This document shows, piece by piece, positions 1 through 6,788 of a DNA stretch of 10,415 nt. The position numbers and the translations under genes were made by a program. Source of the DNA: Fidelibacterota bacterium UBA1611. GTDB lineage: Bacteria; Fidelibacterota; Marinisomatia; Marinisomatales; UBA1611. The DNA lies in assembly GCA_002321855.1 (NCBI GenBank), contig DCMX01000249.1:1-10415 (forward strand), written 5' to 3'. The notes under the pieces are model-generated. The model saw nothing but the letters and a program-made list of their open reading frames with translations. It ran no database searches and was not told where the DNA came from. Every line of letters starts with the position of its first letter. The first letter of the stretch is position 1.

Positions 1-462
1 CGTAAGAAAGAAATAATAGTAACCTCTGGAGGTAAAAATATCGCCCCGATACCTATTGAAGAAGAACTGAAACAAATAACCGCCGTTTCTCAGGCTGTCA
101 TGGTCGGTGATAATAGGAATTATTGCACCGCATTGTTGACCTTGGATGCAGGATATTTATTGAAAGTAAAAATGGGTGTGGATATTACGGGAATTAAACC
201 GACAGAACTTGTAGCGGCTATGGAGCAACATGGAAAGGAGATCAAAGATTTTGCTGAGGATCCAGGTATTCTTGAAGAAATTCAAACTGGGGTCGATGAA
301 GTGAATAGTAGATTTGCGAGGGTGGAAAATATCCGCAAATTTTCATTGCTCCCTCGGGATTTTACGATGTCTGATGATGAGTTAACACCTACTTTCAAAA
401 TAAAGCGGTCGAAAGTATATCGGAATTGGTCGAACACGATCGAAAATATGTATTCTGACTAA
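1..462 (+). CDS. Long-chain fatty-acyl-CoA synthetase (AMP-forming), C-terminal part
   Basis: This is the last 153 codons of an AMP-forming acyl-CoA synthetase of the ANL superfamily. These enzymes activate a fatty acid with ATP and load it onto coenzyme A. The frame is open from base 1, so the gene begins outside the window. It opens with RKKEIIVTSGGKNIAPIPIE (residues 1-20 of the fragment), the hinge and start of the mobile C-terminal domain in long-chain synthetases. Near the end, LTPTFKIKR (around residues 129-137) is the LTPT-K-K-R motif typical of the long-chain/bubblegum type. The catalytic N-terminal domain (P-loop and AMP-binding motifs) is not visible, so substrate length is inferred only from the C-terminal motifs. 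The gene ends with TAA 12 bases before gpsA, which suggests co-transcription and a shared role in membrane-lipid supply. The broad family call is secure; the exact substrate is not known. Confidence 0.88.
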   Translation, partial: RKKEIIVTSGGKNIAPIPIEEELKQITAVSQAVMVGDNRNYCTALLTLDAGYLLKVKMGVDITGIKPTELVAAMEQHGKEIKDFAEDPGILEEIQTGVDEVNSRFARVENIRKFSLLPRDFTMSDDELTPTFKIKRSKVYRNWSNTIENMYSD

Positions 463-474
463 TTTGTAAATAAT

Positions 475-1476
475 ATGACAACGAAAGTTGCTTTCCTAGG
501 TTGCGGTTCGTGGGGCGCAGCCCTAGGGCAGGTTCTGGCGGAAAAAGATGTGCCAATAACTATGTGGCATCGAGATTCCAAAATAGTTAAAAAAATGCGC
601 ACTACTCGTAAACATTATTTGATCCCAACGCTTTCTATTCACAATGATATAACTATTACGTCCCAGCTAAGTAATGCTTTAAATGATGCTGACATCGTGG
701 TCCTTGCAATCCCCTCCCAATCAATCAGATCATTGTTAAGAACGACCAAGTCCTTTTTACGAAATTCATCTTATATTGTCAATGTAGCAAAAGGAATTGA
801 GAATGGTACTCTAATGACTATGAGTGAAGTTATCTATGATGAACTACATATCTTGCCTAAAGTAGTTACTTTATCTGGTCCTAGTCACGCAGAAGAAGTA
901 ATTGAAGGACATCCAACGACCTTAGTTAGTGCATCTTCAGATTCCCAATCGGCACAGTATGTTCAGCAATTGTTTTCAAATGACCGACTGCGGGTTTATA
1001 CCAGTAAAGATATCAGAGGAGTAGAATTAGGAGGCTCCATAAAAAATGTGGTAGCGATAGCAGCCGGTTTTTGCGATGGTACAGGCTATGGTGATAATAC
1101 AAAGGCAGCACTTATGACCAGAGGTATAAAAGAAATATCACGTCTTGGTTTGCACTTAGGTGCAAAACCAGATACATTCTCTGGATTATCTGGGATTGGG
1201 GATCTCATTGTAACATGTTCCAGTAAGTACAGTAGAAATCGAAGGGTTGGTGAGGAAATTGGCAGAGGTGAAATTTTGGAAAATATTTTAGCTGGAACCC
1301 ATATGATTCCAGAAGGAGTTCAAACAGCACTATCTGTTCATCAATTGTCAAAAAAGGTAAATATTGAAATGCCCATATGTGAAGCTGTCTACAATGTTCT
1401 GTTCAAAAAGGAAAACCCTCAAAAGTCCGTTCATTCTTTGATGACCAGAGACCTTAAACCGGAATACCTTGAATAA
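475..1476 (+). CDS. gpsA: NAD(P)-dependent glycerol-3-phosphate dehydrogenase
   Basis: GpsA reduces dihydroxyacetone phosphate to sn-glycerol 3-phosphate, the backbone for phospholipids, in the cytoplasm. The 333-residue length is normal for the family. The N-terminal Rossmann fold has the dinucleotide motif G9-C-G11-S-W-G14. NVAKGIE has the conserved Lys106, and the C-terminal helical domain has the signature GGSIKNVVAIAAG with the catalytic lysine at about Lys190. GDNTKAALMTRG (Lys210) and SGIGDLIVTC follow as expected. The ATG at 475 puts the Rossmann glycine motif at residue 9, the usual place. No Shine-Dalgarno sequence precedes this start (the bases before it are taaataat), so translation may be coupled to the acyl-CoA synthetase gene ending 12 bases upstream. 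No plsY lies next to it, although the two genes are neighbours in many other bacteria. No terminator-like hairpin is seen after the stop. Confidence 0.97.
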   Translation: MTTKVAFLGCGSWGAALGQVLAEKDVPITMWHRDSKIVKKMRTTRKHYLIPTLSIHNDITITSQLSNALNDADIVVLAIPSQSIRSLLRTTKSFLRNSSYIVNVAKGIENGTLMTMSEVIYDELHILPKVVTLSGPSHAEEVIEGHPTTLVSASSDSQSAQYVQQLFSNDRLRVYTSKDIRGVELGGSIKNVVAIAAGFCDGTGYGDNTKAALMTRGIKEISRLGLHLGAKPDTFSGLSGIGDLIVTCSSKYSRNRRVGEEIGRGEILENILAGTHMIPEGVQTALSVHQLSKKVNIEMPICEAVYNVLFKKENPQKSVHSLMTRDLKPEYLE

Positions 1477-1485
1477 ATATCAAGC

Positions 1486-1513
1486 TTGGTCAGCGATTTT
1501 CAATCTATGTAAT
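1486..1513 (+). promoter_or_regulatory. Possible sigma-70-type promoter for tRNA-Arg
   Basis: TTGGTC (1486-1491) and TGTAAT (1508-1513) are separated by 16 bases. They would place transcription start at about 1520, just ahead of the mature tRNA end at 1524. The -10 hexamer matches TATAAT at five of six positions, but the -35 matches TTGACA at only three of six. In AT-rich DNA such pairs occur by chance, so this is only a candidate supported by its position. Confidence 0.3.
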
Positions 1514-1523
1514 TTCATTGGAT

Positions 1524-1598
1524 GCCCTTGTAGTTCAATGGATAGAACAAGTGCCTCCTAAGCATTAGATGCAGGTTCGATTCCTGCCGAGGGTACCA
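1524..1598 (+). tRNA. tRNA-Arg (anticodon CCU)
   Basis: The 75-base cloverleaf can be drawn fully. The acceptor is GCCCTTG (1524-1530) with CGAGGGT (1588-1594). The D stem is GTTC/GAAC (1533-1536 with 1545-1548). The anticodon stem is AGTGC/GCATT, with loop CTCCTAA and anticodon CCT at 1557-1559. The variable loop has four bases. The T stem is GCAGG/CCTGC around TTCGATT. The discriminator is A1595 and CCA is encoded at 1596-1598. The D loop AATGGATA has an A after the GG pair (A20), and the anticodon has C35; both are known arginine identity elements. It reads AGG codons. The acceptor contains two wobble pairs, including G1-U72 at the very end. The next gene starts only 26 bases downstream with no terminator between, so the tRNA may be cut from a longer transcript. 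Confidence 0.96.
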
Positions 1599-1624
1599 AT
1601 CGTGAATATGAGAGAAGGGAAGAT

Positions 1625-2299
1625 ATGTTAAAACCAAAAAGAAAGATTACTCGCAAAGAAATACAGCGTGACCCGTTTCTTGAGACTGTGGACAAACTTG
1701 AGTCTAATATTAATAAAAATAAGAAATTATATATTAATATTATTATCGGCCTGATGCTTGCTACCATTGCCTTCAATATAATAAAAAATAAAAGGTCTGA
1801 ACGATTACAAACAGCAAATTCTTCTTTAGGGAGAGCATTGGTTGCAATTGAGCAAGGCGATTTGGATAATGCACGTTTCCAATTAGAGACAATTATTCTT
1901 GAGTATGATGGCGAAACTAGTGCATCGACAGCTGGTTACTACTTGGGTAAGATAAGTTTTGATGATGGTGATTTCGACGGTGCTAAAAATTATCTCATTG
2001 AATACATGAAAGACCACCCAATCGATATTTTTGTTCCTGGTGCTTCAAAGATGTTAGCAGCTATTGCAGTAATTAATGGTGATTCGAATGCTGCGGAAAA
2101 GTATCTGGATAATGGTATAGCGATCACATATAGCAAAACTGATAAAATGGTACTAAAGCTGGAGAAAGCACGAATAATTTTAAATGCCAATAGATTATCT
2201 GAAGCTCGGTCAATTATCAAAGAAATATCAAGTACTGAAAATATTCCGCAAAGGATTAAACAAAAAACGGAAGAATTGCATGGTATGTTACCAAGTTAA
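1625..2299 (+). CDS. Membrane-anchored tetratricopeptide-like protein (YfgM-like architecture)
   Basis: I do not recognise this 224-residue protein as a named gene. It has a basic, charged N-terminus (residues 1-34, KPKRKITRKEIQRD at the start), then one hydrophobic segment at about residues 35-53 (LYINIIIGLMLATIAFNII), followed by KNKRSER. There is no cleavable signal peptide, so it is probably a single-pass inner-membrane protein with its C-terminal domain outside the cytoplasm. Residues 69-215 read as paired helices typical of TPR folds: ALVAIEQGDLDNARFQLE, then YYLGKISFDDGDFDGAKNYL, then a third unit with AVINGDSNAAEKYLDNG. This arrangement resembles YfgM, the SecYEG-associated TPR protein, but the resemblance is architectural only. 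The ATG at 1625 has a purine-rich AAGG/GGGA site about 4-6 bases upstream. The gene sits between tRNA-Arg and the hairpin before rimP. Confidence 0.8.
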   Translation: MLKPKRKITRKEIQRDPFLETVDKLESNINKNKKLYINIIIGLMLATIAFNIIKNKRSERLQTANSSLGRALVAIEQGDLDNARFQLETIILEYDGETSASTAGYYLGKISFDDGDFDGAKNYLIEYMKDHPIDIFVPGASKMLAAIAVINGDSNAAEKYLDNGIAITYSKTDKMVLKLEKARIILNANRLSEARSIIKEISSTENIPQRIKQKTEELHGMLPS

Positions 2300-2340
2300 T
2301 ACCTTGTAAAATTTATAGATAATTAATAGTTTACAGCGTT

Positions 2341-2372
2341 GGAAAGTGGGTTGAAAAGCCCACTTTTCTTTT
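2341..2372 (+). terminator. Intrinsic terminator-like hairpin in the rimP leader
   Basis: AAAGTGGGTT (2343-2352) pairs with AGCCCACTTT (2357-2366) across a GAAA tetraloop (2353-2356). The stem has 10 base pairs, one of them a G-U wobble, and can be extended by two pairs (G2342-U2367 and G2341-C2368). The 3' side runs into TTTTCTTTT (2364-2372), so an RNA copy would have a GC-containing stem and a U tract. The element lies 41 bases after the TPR gene's stop and 8 bases before the rimP ATG. It either ends the upstream transcript or attenuates transcription into rimP-nusA-infB. The structure is seen directly; its strength in the cell is inferred. Confidence 0.75.
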
Positions 2373-2380
2373 GTCTGGAT

Positions 2381-2815
2381 ATGGACCAATTAGCTGACAT
2401 AGTTCAACAATATCTTAAGCCAGGTATGGTATTGATAGATTTGAAGCATAATCGTCAAACAGACCTGATAAAGGTTACAATTGATGGTGAAGAGCCATTG
2501 AATATTGGTGACACAGAAGCTCTGGCACGTTCATTGAGAGTATCTCACGAATTAGGGCACCAGTTCCCTCATGGATTCAAGTTGGAAGTGAGTACTTCGG
2601 GAATAAATAGTCCCTTAATTGAACCGTACCAATTTCGCAAGAATAAAGGCCGTATTCTCATTGTTGAGTATGTTGATAATAATATACAAAAGCATGTATC
2701 TGGTAAATTACTCGATGCGAATGATCAGGAGATAAGCTTAGATGTTGATGGGATGCAAAATATGATATCTTATGACAAAATTAAAAAAGCAAAAGTTAAA
2801 ATTTCATTCGGTTAA
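2381..2815 (+). CDS. rimP: Ribosome maturation factor RimP
   Basis: RimP helps assemble the 30S subunit in the cytoplasm. The 144-residue product has the two RimP domains. The N-terminal alpha/beta domain (about 1-70) includes LIKVTIDGEEPLNIGDTEAL, matching the family's strand followed by the 'I..D...L' helix. FKLEVSTSGINSPL (around 80-93) corresponds to the family hallmark LEVSSPGLDRPL, here with Ser-Gly-Ile-Asn in place of Pro-Gly-Leu-Asp. The C-terminal Sm-like barrel (about 95-144) ends in YDKIKKAKVKISF, as expected. I chose the ATG at 2381. A TTG at 2339 is in frame, but its extra residues would be encoded by the terminator hairpin and have no counterpart in the family. The Shine-Dalgarno site is weak. 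It lies 14 bases ahead of nusA, the classic rimP-nusA pairing. Confidence 0.93.
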   Translation: MDQLADIVQQYLKPGMVLIDLKHNRQTDLIKVTIDGEEPLNIGDTEALARSLRVSHELGHQFPHGFKLEVSTSGINSPLIEPYQFRKNKGRILIVEYVDNNIQKHVSGKLLDANDQEISLDVDGMQNMISYDKIKKAKVKISFG

Positions 2816-2819
2816 AACT

Positions 2820-2826
2820 GGGAGGT
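2820..2826 (+). promoter_or_regulatory. Strong Shine-Dalgarno site for nusA
   Basis: GGGAGGT lies just before the nusA start. The GGAGG core ends 4 bases before the TTG at 2830 and 7 bases before an in-frame ATT at 2833. It is one of the strongest ribosome-binding sequences in the window. Its spacing fits the ATT slightly better than the TTG. Confidence 0.75.
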
Positions 2827-2829
2827 ATT

Positions 2830-4257
2830 TTGATTAATCGAGAGCTAATTGAAGTATTTTCAGAGATCGCCAGGGAAAAAAATGTTGAACGATCTGAACT
2901 GGCATCTATCATGGAAGATTTGTTTCTTTATGTTATAGAGAAAGAATATGGTGATTCATCAAATTGCAGTTGTATTGTAAATCTAGATAAAGGTGAGATT
3001 GAAATCTATGCTGAAAAAACCATTGTTGTTGAGGTTGATGATTATAAAGTTGAAATAACACTGGAAGATGCTATTGCCAAAGAACCTGATGCAGTTGATG
3101 GTTTGGATATCGGAGATACTTTTGTAGAAGTCATAGACTTCAATTTATTTGGAAGACGACTTATAACAACTGCGAAGCAATTCTTTGCACAACGTCTTCG
3201 TGATGTGGAACGAAATTACATTTATGAGGATTATGTCAATCGTATTGGTGATATTGTGATTGGTGTTGTGCACCAGGTACAGCGTGATAATGTCTTTATC
3301 AATATAGAGCAGGCTGAACTTCGAATGCCGAAAAAAGAGCAAATACTTTCTGAAAGATACCGACGTAATGACACAATTCGTGCAGTAATTAAATCAGTTG
3401 AAGTGACCTCGAAAGGACCGGATATTGTTATTAGTAGAAGTGACAATCATTTTTTACATAAATTATTCGAAATGGAAGTGCCAGAGATAGAAGATTCAAT
3501 TATCGAGATTATATCCATTGCAAGGTATCCAGGCGAACGTGCAAAAATTATTGTTCGGTCTAATGATCGAAGAATAGATCCTGTAGGGGCCTGCGTTGGA
3601 ATGCGCGGTAGTCGTATCCAAGCAATTGTACGTGAGTTAAATAATGAAAAGATTGATATCGTCGATTATAGTGATCAACCCGAGATATTGATAACACGTG
3701 CCTTATCTCCCGCTAAACCTGTAAACCTCTACATTGATGAAGATAAAGAATATTGTATTGCAATCTTTGATGATGACAGCCTAGATGCAGCAATTGGAAG
3801 GCATGGGGTGAATATTAATTTAGCTTCAAAAATTTCAGAGTATCGTATTGATGCTTATGGTGAAAAACAATATCAAAGAATACAAAACGATCAGAATACT
3901 CCGTTGACTGATGTCTATGGAATTAATTTAACAGTATCTAATAGTCTTGATAGTGTAGGAATTAAGTTGGTATCGGATTTACTTGATGCAGATGAAAGTT
4001 TATTACTTTCTGCGAAAGGTATTGGTGAAAAAACCTTGGAAGGTATTTATGATTCGGTGCAAAAATTTATTGAGCGTACAGATGAACCTTTACCAGATGA
4101 AGAGAAATTAGATAGAATAGTTTCCAATCAGGAGTTAGGAGAAAACGCATCCAATGAAAATGACTCTCTTAACAATTCTAATAAAAAGTTAGATATAATT
4201 TCTGATTCTTCGGAATATATTTCTGATGAGGGTAATATTTTTCATGAAGAAGAATGA
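2830..4257 (+). CDS. nusA: Transcription termination/antitermination factor NusA
   Basis: NusA binds RNA polymerase and nascent RNA, and modulates pausing, intrinsic termination and antitermination. The 475-residue protein has the domains in the standard order. The RNA polymerase-binding N-terminal domain spans about 1-130 (NRELIEVFSEIAREKNVERSE at the start). The S1 domain spans about 136-204 (GDIVIGVVHQVQRDNVFINI). KH1 has GMRG at 257-260, within GACVGMRGSRIQAIVREL. KH2 has GRHG at 323-326, within AAIGRHGVNINLASKIS. A C-terminal helix-hairpin-helix module is at about 365-415 (AKGIGEKTLEGI). The end (about 416-475) is an acidic, Asn/Ser-rich tail that is probably disordered. The family N-terminus is MNRELIE, so initiation is at TTG 2830 (MINREL) or possibly at ATT 2833 (MNREL). 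The strong GGAGG site serves either. The next gene is infB, 53 bases on, with no ylxR or L7Ae-like gene between. Confidence 0.97.
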   Translation: MINRELIEVFSEIAREKNVERSELASIMEDLFLYVIEKEYGDSSNCSCIVNLDKGEIEIYAEKTIVVEVDDYKVEITLEDAIAKEPDAVDGLDIGDTFVEVIDFNLFGRRLITTAKQFFAQRLRDVERNYIYEDYVNRIGDIVIGVVHQVQRDNVFINIEQAELRMPKKEQILSERYRRNDTIRAVIKSVEVTSKGPDIVISRSDNHFLHKLFEMEVPEIEDSIIEIISIARYPGERAKIIVRSNDRRIDPVGACVGMRGSRIQAIVRELNNEKIDIVDYSDQPEILITRALSPAKPVNLYIDEDKEYCIAIFDDDSLDAAIGRHGVNINLASKISEYRIDAYGEKQYQRIQNDQNTPLTDVYGINLTVSNSLDSVGIKLVSDLLDADESLLLSAKGIGEKTLEGIYDSVQKFIERTDEPLPDEEKLDRIVSNQELGENASNENDSLNNSNKKLDIISDSSEYISDEGNIFHEEE

Positions 4258-4310
4258 CTTATGTTAATAATTCCCGATAGTCTAAGAACTATTTGCAAAA
4301 ACTTAAGTTT

Positions 4311-6788
4311 ATGCCAGTAAAAAGAATATTTCAAATTGCAAAAGAACTGAATATTTCTCACACAGATATTCTCAATTTTCTACAGTCTAGAGGTGTGGAG
4401 ATAACTAGCCATATGTCTCCAGTAGATGAAGATGTTTATCAACTTATTATGTCAGAATTTGCTAAAGATAAGCAGTTAGTGGACCGATTTAGGAAGGAAC
4501 AAGTTCGTCGTGAGATTCATGACACAAGGTTAAAGGAGCAGCAACAGTCTAAAAAGAAACTTCAATTGCTTACGCTTGAGGACCAGCGAAAGTTGGAAAA
4601 GAAGGAACTTGAAGAAGAGAAAAAGAAAAAACAGGAAATACAAAAAATAGAATTGGAAAAACAACAAAGTGAGCAAGGCAAAATAAATAAAAAAGGGAGT
4701 GCAGAAACTGCAGCATTGGAATCCGATATTGAATTAGACACGCGAAAAAAACCACAAAGTAACCGCGGAAACGAGATAAAGAAAAAATTTGGTGGTCCAA
4801 AAAAACAAAAACTAAGGAAGATTAATCTTTCAAATATTCAATCAGAGATTGGGCAAGGAATTCCACGAAAGGTCAAAAAACATGAGAAAGAAGAGCCAGT
4901 TCATAAGAGTGTTCAAACAAAGGTAAAGGAAACACTGGCAGCAATAGAGTCCAAAAAAAAGAAAAAATCCTACAAAAAAACAAAAATCAACGATAATCAA
5001 TCGCACAATGAGAATAAAGATTCTCAATCAACAATCCGGATGCCCGAGTTCGCTAGTGTGGAAGAACTTTCCAAGATATTTGAAGTTACTGCAAGCGATA
5101 TTGTTCAAGTATGTATCGAATTGGGAAGGTTGGTTACAATTAACCAGCGGTTAGATTGGGACTTATTAGAACTTTTGGCTTCACACTATGGGTATAATGC
5201 CGAGAAAGTTGTCGAAATGAGGGAAGAATTATTTTCATTGGAAGAAACAGAAGAAGATAAGGAAAAGGCCGTAGCTAAAGCACCTGTGGTGACAGTTATG
5301 GGGCATGTCGACCATGGTAAAACCAGTTTGCTCGATTATATTCGGAATTCCAATGTTGTTGCAGGTGAATCAGGTAGCATCACACAGCACATTGGTGCAT
5401 ATAAGGTCGAACTAGAAGATGGAAAACATGTTACATTTCTTGATACACCAGGGCATGAAGCATTTACAGCCATGCGTGCTCGTGGTGCGCAGGTCACCGA
5501 TATTGTCATCCTTGTTGTCGCTGCTGATGACTCCGTAATGCCACAAACTATTGAAGCTATTAATCATGCCAAAGCAGCTAATGTACCAATTATTGTGGCT
5601 ATCAATAAAATGGATAAGCCAGGTGCTGACCCAGATAGGGTAAGAAGGGCTTTATCAGAAAATGATGTACTCGTGGAGAACTGGGGTGGAAAGGTGCAAT
5701 CAGTAGAAATAAGTGCAAAAACAGGTGAAGGTATTAGTGATTTATTGGATAGTCTATTATTAGAGACGGAAGTAATGGATTTGAAAGCGAATAGAGATTG
5801 TAAGGCGATAGGTACAGTAGTTGATTCACGATTGGATAAAGGGTTAGGTCCTATAGGAACCATACTTATCCAGAAAGGTACCCTAAAATTAAGTGATCCA
5901 TTTATGTGCAATGATTTTTCTGGTAAAGTCCGTGCCATCGTGAATGAAAGAGGACAAAAAATTAAAGAGGCAGGACCGTCGGATGCCGTTCAAATCCAAG
6001 GATTCGCACAGGTCCCACAAGCTGCAGATATTTTCGCTGTTGTGGATAATGAAAAAGATTTAAAAAGAATTTCTTCTGAACGACAGAGAGTAAGACGAGA
6101 AATTGAGCATAAGAAGATCTCCTTTTCTCTTGATGGAATGTCATCAATGATTAAGGAAGGGATTATTAAAACATTGCCGGTGATTATTAAGGCAGATGTT
6201 GACGGTTCAGTGGATGTTCTTTCTGATACATTTATCAAACTTAATACTGATGAAGTAGAGATTAAGATTATTCATAAAGCAGTGGGGATGGTCACTGAAT
6301 CTGATGTTTTGCTTGCGGAAGCATCCAATGCTGTTATTGTTGGATTTAACGTACAGGTTGGATCGAATGCTAAATTGCAAGCCAATCAGTCTGGAGTGGA
6401 TATACGTACCTATAATGTCATATATAATGTTGTTGATGAGCTAAAATTGGCGATGGAGGGGCTACTTGAACCGGATAAAGTTGAGACAATACTTGGGAAA
6501 GCCATAGTTCAACAACAGTTCAAGATTCCAAAAATAGGATTCATAGCTGGTTGTAAGGTTGATGATGGGTTAATTGTCAGAAATGCTAAGTCACGATTGA
6601 TAAGAGACCAGGAGATTATTGGCGAAGGGCCCATTACTTCTTTAAAACGTTTCAAAGATGATGCTCGCGAGGTAAAAGAAGGGATAGAATGCGGTATCGG
6701 TATCGAAGGTATAAAGAAATATCAGGATGGAGATATTATTGAAGTTTATGAGGTTCGTGAAGTAAAACGAAAACTGGTTATCAATTGA
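4311..6788 (+). CDS. infB: Translation initiation factor IF-2
   Basis: IF-2 is the GTPase that brings fMet-tRNA to the 30S subunit and promotes subunit joining. The 825-residue protein starts with an IF2_N module (1-53, KRIFQIAKELNISHTDILNF). A very basic, Lys/Glu/Gln-rich linker follows (about 54-240; coiled-coil or disordered), then a second IF2_N-type module (about 244-300). The G domain shows G1 GHVDHGKT at 331-338, G3 DTPGHE at 378-383, G4 NKMD at 432-435 and G5 SAKTGEG at 468-474. Domain II begins near 499 (AIGTVVDSRLDKGLGP). The IF2-specific domain III and C-terminal fMet-tRNA-binding domain IV complete it. All GTPase motifs are intact. I chose the ATG at 4311 because it gives the usual short lead into the IF2_N helix; an in-frame TTG at 4293 would add six residues. 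Neither start has a good Shine-Dalgarno site. The stop overlaps the rbfA start. Confidence 0.97.
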   Translation: MPVKRIFQIAKELNISHTDILNFLQSRGVEITSHMSPVDEDVYQLIMSEFAKDKQLVDRFRKEQVRREIHDTRLKEQQQSKKKLQLLTLEDQRKLEKKELEEEKKKKQEIQKIELEKQQSEQGKINKKGSAETAALESDIELDTRKKPQSNRGNEIKKKFGGPKKQKLRKINLSNIQSEIGQGIPRKVKKHEKEEPVHKSVQTKVKETLAAIESKKKKKSYKKTKINDNQSHNENKDSQSTIRMPEFASVEELSKIFEVTASDIVQVCIELGRLVTINQRLDWDLLELLASHYGYNAEKVVEMREELFSLEETEEDKEKAVAKAPVVTVMGHVDHGKTSLLDYIRNSNVVAGESGSITQHIGAYKVELEDGKHVTFLDTPGHEAFTAMRARGAQVTDIVILVVAADDSVMPQTIEAINHAKAANVPIIVAINKMDKPGADPDRVRRALSENDVLVENWGGKVQSVEISAKTGEGISDLLDSLLLETEVMDLKANRDCKAIGTVVDSRLDKGLGPIGTILIQKGTLKLSDPFMCNDFSGKVRAIVNERGQKIKEAGPSDAVQIQGFAQVPQAADIFAVVDNEKDLKRISSERQRVRREIEHKKISFSLDGMSSMIKEGIIKTLPVIIKADVDGSVDVLSDTFIKLNTDEVEIKIIHKAVGMVTESDVLLAEASNAVIVGFNVQVGSNAKLQANQSGVDIRTYNVIYNVVDELKLAMEGLLEPDKVETILGKAIVQQQFKIPKIGFIAGCKVDDGLIVRNAKSRLIRDQEIIGEGPITSLKRFKDDAREVKEGIECGIGIEGIKKYQDGDIIEVYEVREVKRKLVIN

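Noticed and set aside
1558..1776. Minus-strand open frame across the tRNA and the start of the TPR gene
   Set aside because: It overlaps a structured tRNA gene and the membrane segment of a convincing gene. Its hydrophobic product is simply the reverse reading of AT-rich DNA.
2300..2340. Possible promoter between the TPR gene and the rimP hairpin
   Set aside because: TTGTAA (2304-2309) and several TA-rich hexamers exist, but none has a proper -10 at 16-18 base spacing (TAGTTT at 17 matches only three of six). The DNA is too AT-rich to call it.
2339..2380. In-frame TTG start giving RimP a 14-residue N-terminal extension
   Set aside because: The extension is encoded entirely by the terminator hairpin and U tract, has no counterpart in RimP proteins, and has no ribosome site. 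The ATG at 2381 gives a normal-length protein.
4293..4310. TTG start for infB six codons upstream of the ATG
   Set aside because: The added residues do not belong to the IF2_N module, and there is no better ribosome site. The ATG at 4311 matches the usual short lead.
4299..4310. Perfect 12-base palindrome AAACTTAAGTTT abutting the infB ATG
   Set aside because: A 12-base palindrome is expected about two or more times by chance in an AT-rich window of this length. As RNA it folds only into a very weak 4-bp stem. There is no second copy to suggest an operator.
5040..5042. Internal ATG in infB that could make a shorter IF2 isoform, as in Escherichia coli
   Set aside because: The position, between the basic linker and the second IF2_N-type module, is suggestive. 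However, no Shine-Dalgarno sequence precedes it, so there is no positive evidence.
5564..5938. Antisense open frame of 124 codons inside infB
   Set aside because: It lies opposite the conserved G domain and domain II. It has no recognisable protein features or ribosome site, and it is explained by the codon pattern of the real gene.
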